A DNA stretch of 64,000 nucleotides, taken from Ignavibacteriales bacterium. GTDB lineage: Bacteria; Bacteroidota; Ignavibacteria; Ignavibacteriales; Ignavibacteriaceae. The DNA is taken from positions 62,001 to 126,000 of the forward strand of contig DPRR01000028.1 in assembly GCA_003538625.1 (NCBI GenBank). Direction: 5' to 3'. Within the stretch, counting starts at the first letter, position 1. The number at the start of each line of letters is the position of its first letter. Under the pieces are notes generated by a model that worked only from the letters and a program-made list of their open reading frames with translations, had not been told where the DNA came from and made no database searches. The translations under genes were made by a program, and so were the position numbers. This document shows positions 50,858-58,853 of the stretch, one piece after another.

Positions 50858-51967
50858 CTATTTACCATGATAGATAATTCCATTTTCTACATCACAGAAA
50901 AAAATTTCTTCTTCATTTCCCCAAATGCCCCAAAAAACATTTCCGGACACCGGAACAAGATTAAAATACATATCAATTGGTTGCCAATTTGAACCGTTGT
51001 AGTGATAGGGGAATTGATTATTACCAACAGCCCAAATATTTTTATTTGATAATTTTAGTGTATTACCAAAGCCTCCTGCGTTCGATTGAACAGTAATTTG
51101 CCAAGTTTCGGTACTGATAATTTCACCAATCATTTCAGCTTGATAGATACCATATTCATCAAATGTATATATTTCATTTTGAGTAAAGGAGATTGCTAGA
51201 TGTCCGAATTTTCCTGCTCCAAATAAAGAGGAATAGTCAATTGGTAAAAAATTTTCATTTATTAATTTCATAATAAACAGAGAATCTACACCAATAGGAT
51301 AAGTTGTTAAATAAACACTGTTTCCGATTCCTTCAATGGACTGAACATAATAATTTCCACCTATGAAGTATTTATTCCAAATCCCATCTTTATATTCGGA
51401 AACGTGATCAGAGGATGAGATCCAGAAATGATCTTTTCTTATTGGATAAATATCTGTAAATCCATCTGGCATTTGGCTTTTATCCCCTAGCACCTCAGTC
51501 CATTGGTTTCCGTCATAGTGCATAATAAATGGTTCTGAACTTAATGGATTACTAAAAATTCTTCCTCCAAATGCCCATACATCGTTTTGCGCTGTACCCC
51601 ATACTCCGCCAACTATTTTAGAACCATTTCCTAATTCAGTTATAGGTGTGCCTTCGGTTGCCCTTTTCCAGCTTACTCCATCAAAATGCCAAAGACAATT
51701 TCTAACATCTTCAGAAAAACCCGCACCCCATACATCGGTTGGAGAGCTTCCCCAAATTGATTGTAAATATGGAACACCCGGCCCACTTATGCTATCAATT
51801 GACCACACATAATCACGTCTTCCGGGTTTAATATCATCGGTTGGTTCAGTGGTGTTGCAGCTAAACTGCGTTAGAAATGGTAAAGTTAAAATTAAAAATA
51901 GTTTAAAATTTTTACTTATTGTAAAAACTTTTAGAAAATTCACTTTTAATAAATTTGATTTAAACAT
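50858..51967 (-). CDS. Propeller-like lipoprotein, cassette copy 1
   Basis: 369 aa from the ATG at 51965-51967. Long leader ending LILTLPFLTQFSC gives a lipid-attached Cys followed by NTTEPTDDIKPG. The rest shows repeated blades with IWGSSPTDVWGAG, VWGTAQNDVWAFGG, PIRKDHFWISSSD, LKLSNKNIWAVGNN and GIWGNEEEIFFCD, each a W(G/A)-type strand, as in a beta-propeller. No enzyme motif. It ends YHGK and is followed 25 nt later by the matrixin protease. The paralogue at 56402-57718 begins its mature part with CNTTDP and has the same position before a protease gene. Confidence 0.72.
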   Translation of the reverse strand: MFKSNLLKVNFLKVFTISKNFKLFLILTLPFLTQFSCNTTEPTDDIKPGRRDYVWSIDSISGPGVPYLQSIWGSSPTDVWGAGFSEDVRNCLWHFDGVSWKRATEGTPITELGNGSKIVGGVWGTAQNDVWAFGGRIFSNPLSSEPFIMHYDGNQWTEVLGDKSQMPDGFTDIYPIRKDHFWISSSDHVSEYKDGIWNKYFIGGNYYVQSIEGIGNSVYLTTYPIGVDSLFIMKLINENFLPIDYSSLFGAGKFGHLAISFTQNEIYTFDEYGIYQAEMIGEIISTETWQITVQSNAGGFGNTLKLSNKNIWAVGNNQFPYHYNGSNWQPIDMYFNLVPVSGNVFWGIWGNEEEIFFCDVENGIIYHGK

Positions 51968-52304
51968 ACCTTTATTTCTCCTCTGTGCTTTAATTAATTC
52001 AATAATCATTCCTTAAAAAATACCTCAAAAAAAAAACAAATATCAAGCCACTGTCAATATAGTCGGTAAATATTTATGCAGGTAAGTAAAAAATATTACT
52101 TACATAAAAAATGTAAATACTCTTTTTAAATAAATAGTTTTAATTTTATTTGTCTGGGTTTGCATCAATAACGATCTATTTTTCATTTAATGATTTTTAA
52201 CTAAAAAAATTATTGCTTAGTCTGTTCTTCAATTCAAAACATTTATTACTATCGATGAAGAACATAGTGATTAAATTTTTTATCATTTTTTAAGAGAGGT
52301 TAAT

Positions 52305-52355
52305 ATGACCGTAGAAATAATTAAGGAAAAAGTTGCACAAGCCATTGATATTTAA
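52305..52355 (+). pseudogene. Truncated gene start, 16 codons
   Basis: ATG behind GAGAGG (52294-52299) encodes MTVEIIKEKVAQAIDI and stops at TAA followed by a poly-A run. A good ribosome site on such a short frame suggests the surviving 5' end of a lost gene. The sequence resembles, from memory, the first helix of M24-family (Xaa-Pro) peptidases; that is weak evidence from 16 residues. Confidence 0.3.
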
Positions 52356-52388
52356 AAAAAAATTAAATAGAGTTAGTTTCAAAATAGA

Positions 52389-52414
52389 ACCCCAATCAAA
52401 TAAATAATTGGGGT
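52389..52414 (-). terminator. Hairpin after the sorting-domain fragment
   Basis: ACCCCAAT (52389-52396) and ATTGGGGT (52407-52414) form an 8-bp stem with a 10-nt loop. On the minus strand it is followed by TCTATTTTG; on the plus strand by ATATGTTTTTT, so it could work both ways. Confidence 0.55.
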
Positions 52415-52455
52415 ATATGTTTTTTAAGCTGCAAAATATTAATTGTTTTATATCC

Positions 52456-53130
52456 TTATTTTAGAAGCATCATCTTCTTAGAACTTATAAAACTTCCTGC
52501 CTGTATTTTGTAGATATAAACTCCACTTGCTAGGCTGCTTGCGTTAAAGTTTACTTCATATTTTCCAGCTAGTTTTTCTTCATTAACTAAAGTTGTAACT
52601 TCTGAACCAAGTATATCGTAAATCTTAAGTGTTACAATACCATCCTGTGGAATTTGATAACGTATTGTTGTACTCGGGTTAAAGGGATTCGGGAAGTTTT
52701 GAGCGAGATCATAATTAACAGGAATTTCACTACCTGTAAAATTAACCTTGTTAAAGTTTTTCTTTGCAAGTGTTGTGTTATCACTAATAATATTTGCAAG
52801 TGCATAGTTCGCCTCGCCATTTACACTTGTCACTAATCTTAAATAATAATTGCCCGGCGTAATACCTGAGCAATCAACCTCATAATCTATGCTTGCATAC
52901 TTATCAAGATTGTTTTTATTGTATGTAATATTATCAAACGTACCAACTACCCGATTTGTTATGGCATTTACTAGCTCTGCTCTAAAATTAACAGCATCTG
53001 TGTTTGTTAAAGCCGTGTCAGGGTCCGATTTTTGAACTACATAATAAATGTTTGAAAAGTTAAAATTTGTTTCAGGGCTTAATGTAAAGTTATTAGTTCT
53101 TGTATGCTGATTAATTTTGTTTGTATTGGC
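52456..53130 (-). pseudogene. Detached C-terminal region and T9SS sorting domain of the upstream protease
   Basis: In the same frame as the 53131-56376 gene, directly beyond its TAA. Codons run open from ANTNKINQHTRTNNFTLSP through LVTSVNGEANYALANI to a complete sorting domain (LAQNFPNPFNPSTTIRYQ, GSEVTTLVNEEK, LASGVYIYKIQAG, KKMMLLK). The region just after the stop aligns with the corresponding part of the cassette-1 protease, so the stop falls within homologous coding sequence. An internal ATG at 52831-52833 exists, but a free sorting domain without a signal peptide would have no evident use. Confidence 0.7.
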
Positions 53131-56100
53131 TTAAACAATAGTATCCGGTATTCCTATAAATTTGATTGTACTATCACCAACAAGTACATCTCCTATCTCA
53201 AAAACAAATTCAATATCATTGATCGAAGCAATTCCGCCTCTGCCAAAGGTTACCATTGTATCGTTTTGCGTTATTTTATTTAAGCCTCCTCCTCCGCCTT
53301 CCTGATCAGTACTAAAATCAGTTGTTGATTTTAAAAAGTAATATGGAATTGTAGTATTCTTAAAAACCATTGCAGACATAGTTTGAAAATTGGTACCCGA
53401 ACATATTTGAGATTGAATGCCGGAATTGCTTAGTGTTTGAGGTATTGTGTATAATGTATCATCCCTTCTCATCCATTTTGTTACCGGATTAGTTGTACCT
53501 TCACTCCAACTTATTACAGTTTTTTCAGTTGTACCTGTAGCTGAGTTGTTGTTTACAAAATTAACATCCGTGCCCGCTACTTGAAAACTTCCCCAAGTAG
53601 TTCCTCTTCTTGTTATAGCTTTTCTTTTATCAATTCCATCTCCCGGATTTCTTGCCCCTGTCCAGCTTACAACGGGAGAATTATATGCAAAGCTGATTGA
53701 AGGTGAAAAGTTAAGCGGTGATCCGCTGTTTGTCGATATAGTCGATACAAACCCGGATATTTGTGAACCGTTTAAGCCTGCATATTTTATTGATGAAAGT
53801 TCATCATTCTGTATCTGTTCCCAAACTATTACTATTGGACCGTTTACCTTGTTTACTGCAATTGAAGGATTCACCGAATAGCTGTCTGTATTTGTTAAAG
53901 TTGTTGCACTTCCAAGTACGGTAATAACGCCGGAGCTTGAATTTATACTGCTATACCTGCAAAGTAAATAACCCGATGGACCGTTTTTATAAACTGCAGT
54001 GTACATATTAAAGGCAAAGCTTACTACAGGCGTGCAGTTTGTTGTTTCATATGTGCCCCAAACATATCCTAAGTCTTTCGTATCCCTCCAGTTCATAAGT
54101 CCATCAGGTGTATCAACAGAACGATCGAAGTAAGCTATTCTTATTTTTGAATTGATACCTGATTTTTCCTGCCAGACCATTACGATTTGACATAATTCTT
54201 CATTCCATTGATCCAAGGTCTTATTAAAATCCAGTGATGGTTGTTTGCCAACCAGGGCAATGGGGCTTCCATTGTTTTGAATTTTCCAGCTTACTCCGTT
54301 GTCTGAACTTGTTTCGTACCACACAGAACCCATAGACTCATAAACCAAATGTAAATAACCATCATCAGTTTTTACATACTTGCGCTGGCTGTTGTAATTA
54401 TATGCATTTGTTTGACTTGACAGCTGTGTGCCCTTCAGGTCTGCTTCAACTTTTGGAATCTCATTCAAAATTTCATCTTTAAATACTACTCCCGTTTGTA
54501 GAGAATTTTCATTTTCGTATTGAACTTCCGTCCCTGTCCAGCCCTTAAAATAAAATTTATGAATACGACCAGCGGGGACACCAGTATTATATAAAGGAGC
54601 CTCAAACACTTCCTCTACTTTTACGGAGTAGTAGGGTGGTGTCCAAGTTTGATTAACTGGGTTATAACCCTGATTTAAGAAGACGCCGCCAGTTGTCTGG
54701 TTAAATTTGCCAGTAGGATTATATGGCGATGGTGGAGAAATAAAATCACCCATCCCAGATTGATTATCATTTACGTCCTTCACATACCAGGGATCATTAA
54801 AACCAATGGGAACACCATCATTAAAACTAACTCCGTCGATAACATAGCGTATTGTTGCAGAGGTTAAAGGAATAAAGTTTGCATTTTGATATTGATCAAG
54901 ATTGGTATTTTGAACGGTAAAACTATTATTTAAATAGAACTTATTTAAATCACCATTCCAATTATTATGTTTATATAGAGGTGAATCCTGTAACCTTTCA
55001 TTGAGAGTTTTAATATTATGTGGGGTTGAGCTAACTCTTAACCACCTATATCCGCCGGATGGAATTGTTGTATTATTATCTAATTCCAAATTACCAGCCG
55101 AAAGACTTAACCCTTTTTTATTGGAAAAAAAAACTTTCCCAGCATCTATATCCATATTATTATAAGTATAATCAATTCTTATTTCATCTCTGAGCAGTAC
55201 TGGTAATAAAACAATATCTAAGCAGCCCTCTGTATCAACATCAGTTGAACCAGCTGAATTATTATCGAGAGGGAAAATTAAATTATACGAAGGTGGTTCA
55301 AATTTATGCTGAATAATACTTGCTGCCCATAGGTAATTATCCTCTCCATTAAAACTGAGTTCCATTAAGCCAAGCAGGGGAATAAATTGCAAAAAGACTG
55401 TACCACCGAACCCATTTATTTGCTGCAATATATTAGTTGGAAATAAAACAGAAGTTGGCAATTCATCAGCATTATTAAAATGTTCTCCATCATCCCTAGT
55501 GCCTGTAAAATAACGCCACTCTGCATAATATCTGGCTGCTTCGTTCAAACTTGACTCATATTCAGGAGCAGATAATATATAATTAATATCTGAAAGAATA
55601 TTATCGCCTGGATTCTGACCAAGGCGCTGCCAGATTTTTCTAACAATCGCATTATCACCGGTCCATTCCGCTAAAAATTTGGGCCATAAAAAGCCAGCAT
55701 AATTGTACTCACCAATACCATCCCCCCAGGAAGTATGGATTCCAAATTCAGGATGATCTAATGGATCAGGTCCATTAGATGTAGCAGTATAAAAATAATG
55801 TTCATAATATTTATATGAATAGTTATAAACTATTTCTGCAACCCAAACTGCTGTATTCTCTAAAAACCAGGTATCCGTTGAACCATCTCTACACGAATAT
55901 GCTAGTTGAGATGCATGATTAAATTCGTGCGCTATAACCATTTTTAATTGATTTTCTGTTTCAATTGTATTTCTGATTAATATAAAACTTGGCGACCATT
56001 CGTAAGTCCAGTTACCTATAATCTCTGGCTGGGTTAGACCATTTGATTTTGGGATATATGATTCATTTACTAAATAAATATCATACTTATTATCCCCACC

Positions 56101-56376
56101 CCTGTTATCATCATTTGGTGGTATTTGCCACCCCATTTCCATACATATTCTTTGGTAGGCATACTCAGCATAATTGGCGGCGTTATCAGCATAAGTAGAA
56201 GTCGTGGGGTTTTCCCAGTGGATTTTAAAGTGATCAGTATTAATCTGGTTTGCAAGTGTCGGTCTTTCATAAATCAACTCACTTGCACCTGGATAGTGGA
56301 CACAGGTGGTATCAGCAAGCGAAAATTGAGTGGTAAGAAATAGTACAGCTACTAAAAGAGAAGAGAAATTTTCCAT
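53131..56376 (-). CDS. Exported MXAN_6640-type metalloprotease, stop before its sorting domain
   Basis: 1081 aa from the ATG at 56374-56376 behind AGGAGG. Signal peptide MENFSSLLVAVLFLTTQFSLA. Catalytic region: FKIHWENPTTSTYADNAANY, DIYLVNESYIPKSNGLTQ, zinc motif VIAHEFNHASQLAYSC (~150-160) and downstream Glu in TWFLENTAVWVAEIVYNY. The C-terminal half has beta repeats including GYLHLVYESMGSVWYETSSD (~670), very like the matrixin protein. The frame ends IPDTIV then TAA, and 225 more in-frame codons with the T9SS domain follow. As it stands the product would be exported to the periplasm but not passed through T9SS. Second gene of cassette copy 2, 25 nt behind its lipoprotein. Confidence 0.78.
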   Translation of the reverse strand: MENFSSLLVAVLFLTTQFSLADTTCVHYPGASELIYERPTLANQINTDHFKIHWENPTTSTYADNAANYAEYAYQRICMEMGWQIPPNDDNRGGDNKYDIYLVNESYIPKSNGLTQPEIIGNWTYEWSPSFILIRNTIETENQLKMVIAHEFNHASQLAYSCRDGSTDTWFLENTAVWVAEIVYNYSYKYYEHYFYTATSNGPDPLDHPEFGIHTSWGDGIGEYNYAGFLWPKFLAEWTGDNAIVRKIWQRLGQNPGDNILSDINYILSAPEYESSLNEAARYYAEWRYFTGTRDDGEHFNNADELPTSVLFPTNILQQINGFGGTVFLQFIPLLGLMELSFNGEDNYLWAASIIQHKFEPPSYNLIFPLDNNSAGSTDVDTEGCLDIVLLPVLLRDEIRIDYTYNNMDIDAGKVFFSNKKGLSLSAGNLELDNNTTIPSGGYRWLRVSSTPHNIKTLNERLQDSPLYKHNNWNGDLNKFYLNNSFTVQNTNLDQYQNANFIPLTSATIRYVIDGVSFNDGVPIGFNDPWYVKDVNDNQSGMGDFISPPSPYNPTGKFNQTTGGVFLNQGYNPVNQTWTPPYYSVKVEEVFEAPLYNTGVPAGRIHKFYFKGWTGTEVQYENENSLQTGVVFKDEILNEIPKVEADLKGTQLSSQTNAYNYNSQRKYVKTDDGYLHLVYESMGSVWYETSSDNGVSWKIQNNGSPIALVGKQPSLDFNKTLDQWNEELCQIVMVWQEKSGINSKIRIAYFDRSVDTPDGLMNWRDTKDLGYVWGTYETTNCTPVVSFAFNMYTAVYKNGPSGYLLCRYSSINSSSGVITVLGSATTLTNTDSYSVNPSIAVNKVNGPIVIVWEQIQNDELSSIKYAGLNGSQISGFVSTISTNSGSPLNFSPSISFAYNSPVVSWTGARNPGDGIDKRKAITRRGTTWGSFQVAGTDVNFVNNNSATGTTEKTVISWSEGTTNPVTKWMRRDDTLYTIPQTLSNSGIQSQICSGTNFQTMSAMVFKNTTIPYYFLKSTTDFSTDQEGGGGGLNKITQNDTMVTFGRGGIASINDIEFVFEIGDVLVGDSTIKFIGIPDTIV

Positions 56377-56401
56377 CACACCCTCCTAATGAGTATTATT
56401 T

Positions 56402-57718
56402 TTATTTGCCTAATACAATAACAGCATTTGAGTAAATCGGACTGTTATAGTCCATTCCTACTGCACATACTATATTTGTATTAGCTTTTACACTCTTAAA
56501 TGTTCGTTGTTGCTGGAATAATTCTGGATATTCTTGGTAAGTGTAACCGTTCCAATGACCAACGAATCCTACTCCGCAAGCAAATATGTTATTATAAGCC
56601 GTTCCATCCATACCAAATCCAGCATTGCTAAATCTTGCAATCTCCTTTTCAATGTAAAATTGATTATTATTCTGTTGCAGATAAATTCCACCCCAATTCA
56701 TCAAAAAAACTCTGTAAACATTATCAGACCATACTCCGCTCATCGGCCCAACATAATATCCGTTGCTTTGACTATTGCTAAAACCTTCAAAAACTTTTTC
56801 TACTACACCGTCTTTAATCTTAATCAGGGCAGAAGTACCATAATCATCAGTATATCCGCAAGCCCAGCCTGTTTTCCCATCTGCATTGCCCCAAACATCA
56901 TTTAAATTAACGGTTGTTCCACTCTCTAGCTTTGTCCAGCTAGTTCCGTTGTAGTAAGCTATGTTGCCATTGTTACCAACCGCATATAAATCATTGCTGT
57001 TGCTGCCCCACATTCTGTTTACTTGCCAACCATCTCCATTTGGCATTAATGGCCATCCATTTTTATGAACATTATAGCTTGCACCATCCCAATGAATTGT
57101 TCCTTCAAACCAAATATCATTAGCAGAAAATGCAAAAACCGTATGACAAGCCCAGCCACCAATTCCGCCAATTTTCTTCAATTCCCAGTGTTGTCCATCC
57201 CAATGCACGGCGTTAAAGGAAGTAGGATCAGGATTACCAAGCGAATCATTCATATAAATTGCACCGACAGCCCAAATGTTATTTTCATCTATTACAGCAA
57301 CATCATAAAGAACACTATGCTGGTGCTGCCCAAAAGTAAAAGTTTGCCAGGTAAAGTTGTGGCTGGTGGTGTCAAGCGTAGTAACTGGCACTTTGTTACT
57401 GGATACTGGTCCGCCTGTGGCGGACTGGATACTGGATACCTGGAAAGAATAGTTTTGGTTTGGCAGAAGAGAATCGATGTAGAGCAAAGAGTCCGTTGTG
57501 CTCAGATTTAATGTCTGAGCTACGGAATTATTTTTTAACAGGTTTATTGTAGCAGGTAGTTGTATGTTATTTGTACTTAGTTGCAGCCAGGCTTCAGTGC
57601 AGGATACATCTTCAAGTTTAAGTAACAGTTCAGGTTCAACTTTTGGGTCTGTGGTGTTACAGCTAACCTGTATAAAGACAAGCAATGTTATTATTAAAAA
57701 TATTTTAAGTTTGTGCAT
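56402..57718 (-). CDS. Propeller-like lipoprotein with FN3-like domain, cassette copy 2
   Basis: 438 aa from the ATG at 57716-57718 behind AGGAG. Lipoprotein leader KLKIFLIITLLVFIQVSC, mature start CNTTDPKVEP. Residues ~28-115 look like a fibronectin-III domain (VSCTEAWLQLSTNNIQL, YIDSLLPNQNYSFQVSSI). Then propeller blades: VIDENNIWAVGAIY, FAFSANDIWFEGTIHW, MWGSNSNDLYAVGNNGNIAY, DVWGNADGKTGWACGY, GTAYNNIFACGVGFVGHW. Two dispersed repeats are embedded in the FN3 part: a REP palindrome coding VAQTLNLSTT and a GGATACTGG/CCGCC element coding SSIQSATGGPVSSN. Ends VLGK, then 25 nt to the protease gene. Confidence 0.75.
   Translation of the reverse strand: MHKLKIFLIITLLVFIQVSCNTTDPKVEPELLLKLEDVSCTEAWLQLSTNNIQLPATINLLKNNSVAQTLNLSTTDSLLYIDSLLPNQNYSFQVSSIQSATGGPVSSNKVPVTTLDTTSHNFTWQTFTFGQHQHSVLYDVAVIDENNIWAVGAIYMNDSLGNPDPTSFNAVHWDGQHWELKKIGGIGGWACHTVFAFSANDIWFEGTIHWDGASYNVHKNGWPLMPNGDGWQVNRMWGSNSNDLYAVGNNGNIAYYNGTSWTKLESGTTVNLNDVWGNADGKTGWACGYTDDYGTSALIKIKDGVVEKVFEGFSNSQSNGYYVGPMSGVWSDNVYRVFLMNWGGIYLQQNNNQFYIEKEIARFSNAGFGMDGTAYNNIFACGVGFVGHWNGYTYQEYPELFQQQRTFKSVKANTNIVCAVGMDYNSPIYSNAVIVLGK
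57397..57442. repeat. GGATACTGG/TCCGCC...GGCGGA repeat inside a coding region
   Basis: TTACTGGATACTGGTCCGCC (57397-57416) then TGTGGCGGACTGGATACTGG and ATACCTGG. The centre is the palindrome TCCGCCTGTGGCGGA. GATACTGGAT units also make up the left end of the four-helix-bundle element at 31410-31460, and a CCGCCGTGGCGG palindrome occurs at 58339-58350. Confidence 0.7.
57500..57520. repeat. REP palindrome inside a coding region
   Basis: GCTCAGATTTAATGTCTGAG plus C, then TACG. It matches the CAGACT-type REP sequences at 4160 and 18960-19838, including the TACG tail, and is read in frame within the cassette-2 lipoprotein. Confidence 0.7.
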
Positions 57719-57892
57719 CTTTTTTCTCCTGTCATAAATTAAACAGCAATAATCACTCCTAACAAAAAGAAACAAATAATAAAACATTTACAAGTAACAA
57801 AGTAAAAATGTAATGTTATACAAACTAAAATTACTTGCCTGTTGTAAAGCAAATACAAAATATATTTTCAAAAATATTCCTGTCTGTCAAAG

Positions 57893-58490
57893 GTGTCGCA
57901 TTTCTTTTCCCCTCTCGAGATAGCCTGTCCCAATAAGTCGGGAGGAAACAAAAAGGGGTGTGTTTCCTCCTGTTCTGTATCTGCATATTACTACAATTTC
58001 TTAATATCTAATCCGGCATCAAATAATTTAAGTTTACCTGCTGGTAGGCAGGTTAAAAAAATAAACGAACGAAACGCTAAACTTCTCTTATTATTCTGGC
58101 ACATCAAAACAATAGCGTTAAAGAATTTTGCGGAATGGAGCGTATAAAGGCGAAAGCTGTTTGAGCGAGTCTTCGAGCGAGCCTGCCTGTCCGGTAGGCA
58201 GGTTCTTTCGTCTTAGCGCAATGAAGAAAAATTCTAGCTATTATTTTGCTGGTGCGTGCTTCTTTTGCAACTTTTCTTACACTAAGAAAAGTTGAAGAAT
58301 AATTATTTATCGCCTGCTGGCAAAGGCAAGTCTTAATCCGCCGTGGCGGATTTGGTACTTTCTTATCAAGTGGTACATCCCGATTTATCGGGGAAGAAAG
58401 TACATTATCTTCTTTTAAAATTTTCTGCTCCTGTCCCGATCTATCGGGCGGAGGCCGGGAAGGGTTATGCTTTAAAATCCTGAACTTCAC
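57893..58490. other. Gene-poor, palindrome-packed segment
   Basis: A long open frame on the minus strand (58104-58490, GTG start) has proline/arginine-rich, non-globular composition and is built partly from palindromes, so it is not called as a gene. Palindromes: TCCCAATAAGTCGGGA (~57929), ACCTGCTGGTAGGCAGGT (58036-58053), GCCTGCCTGTCCGGTAGGCA GG (~58181-58202), a GCAACTTTTCTTACACTAAG AAAAGTTG stem (~58268-58295), ATCCGCCGTGGCGGAT (58337-58352), TCCCGATTTATCGGG (58378-58392) and TCCCGATCTATCGGGCGG (58434-58451). It may be a stack of inserted repeats or an unrecognised structured RNA. Confidence 0.5.
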
Positions 58491-58564
58491 AATTTCCTTA
58501 TTCTATATCCCAATCCCTCAAAACCCGCCAAATTCAAAAGATATACCATCTCCAGACGATAATC

Positions 58565-58753
58565 AGTCTCATTTCTTGAAACTAAAGTCTCATTGTATGA
58601 ATCAACAGTCTCATTGAATGAACTCATAGTCTCATTGAATGAACTCATAGTCTCATTATATGAATCAACAGTCTCATTATATGAATCAACAGTCTCATTG
58701 TATGAATCAACAGTCTCATTGTATGTAATTATAGTCTCATCTTTTGCAACTTA
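58565..58753. repeat. 21-bp tandem repeat array, nine units
   Basis: Units start at 58565, 58586, 58607, 58628, 58649, 58670, 58691, 58712 and 58733. Each has an invariant AGTCTCAT head and a 13-bp tail such as TGTATGAATCAAC. Units at 58607 and 58628 are identical, as are 58649 and 58670, and 58586 and 58691. On the minus strand the array is open in one frame as heptapeptides NETVDSY/NETMSSF and the frame runs on through DYRLEMVYLLNLAGFEGLGY to a TGA at 58487-58489, with no obvious start codon. It lies 100 bp upstream of the arginase gene. Same period and head/tail plan as 1996-2226. Confidence 0.88.
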
Positions 58754-58853
58754 TTTTCAATAGTACCATTTAACCACAAATTGTAACTATGAATATTTCC
58801 CTCATTATAATTAGCTTTATATAAATAATTTATTATTATTTACTAAAGTATTT

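Larger units (their letters stand above)
52010..52455. other. Intergenic region between the two lipoprotein-protease cassettes
   Basis: About 450 bp, very A+T rich. It holds a possible 17-codon gene remnant (52305-52355) and a hairpin (52389-52414). No full gene. The cassette copy 1 promoter must lie in 51968-52100. Confidence 0.6.

Noticed and set aside
58104..58490. 128-codon minus-strand open frame
   Set aside because: Begins with GTG without a ribosome site, is proline/arginine-rich, and is composed partly of palindromic repeats; described as part of a gene-poor segment instead.
58565..58753. CRISPR-like array
   Set aside because: Units are contiguous 21-mers with no unique spacers, no palindromic repeat of CRISPR length and no cas genes.
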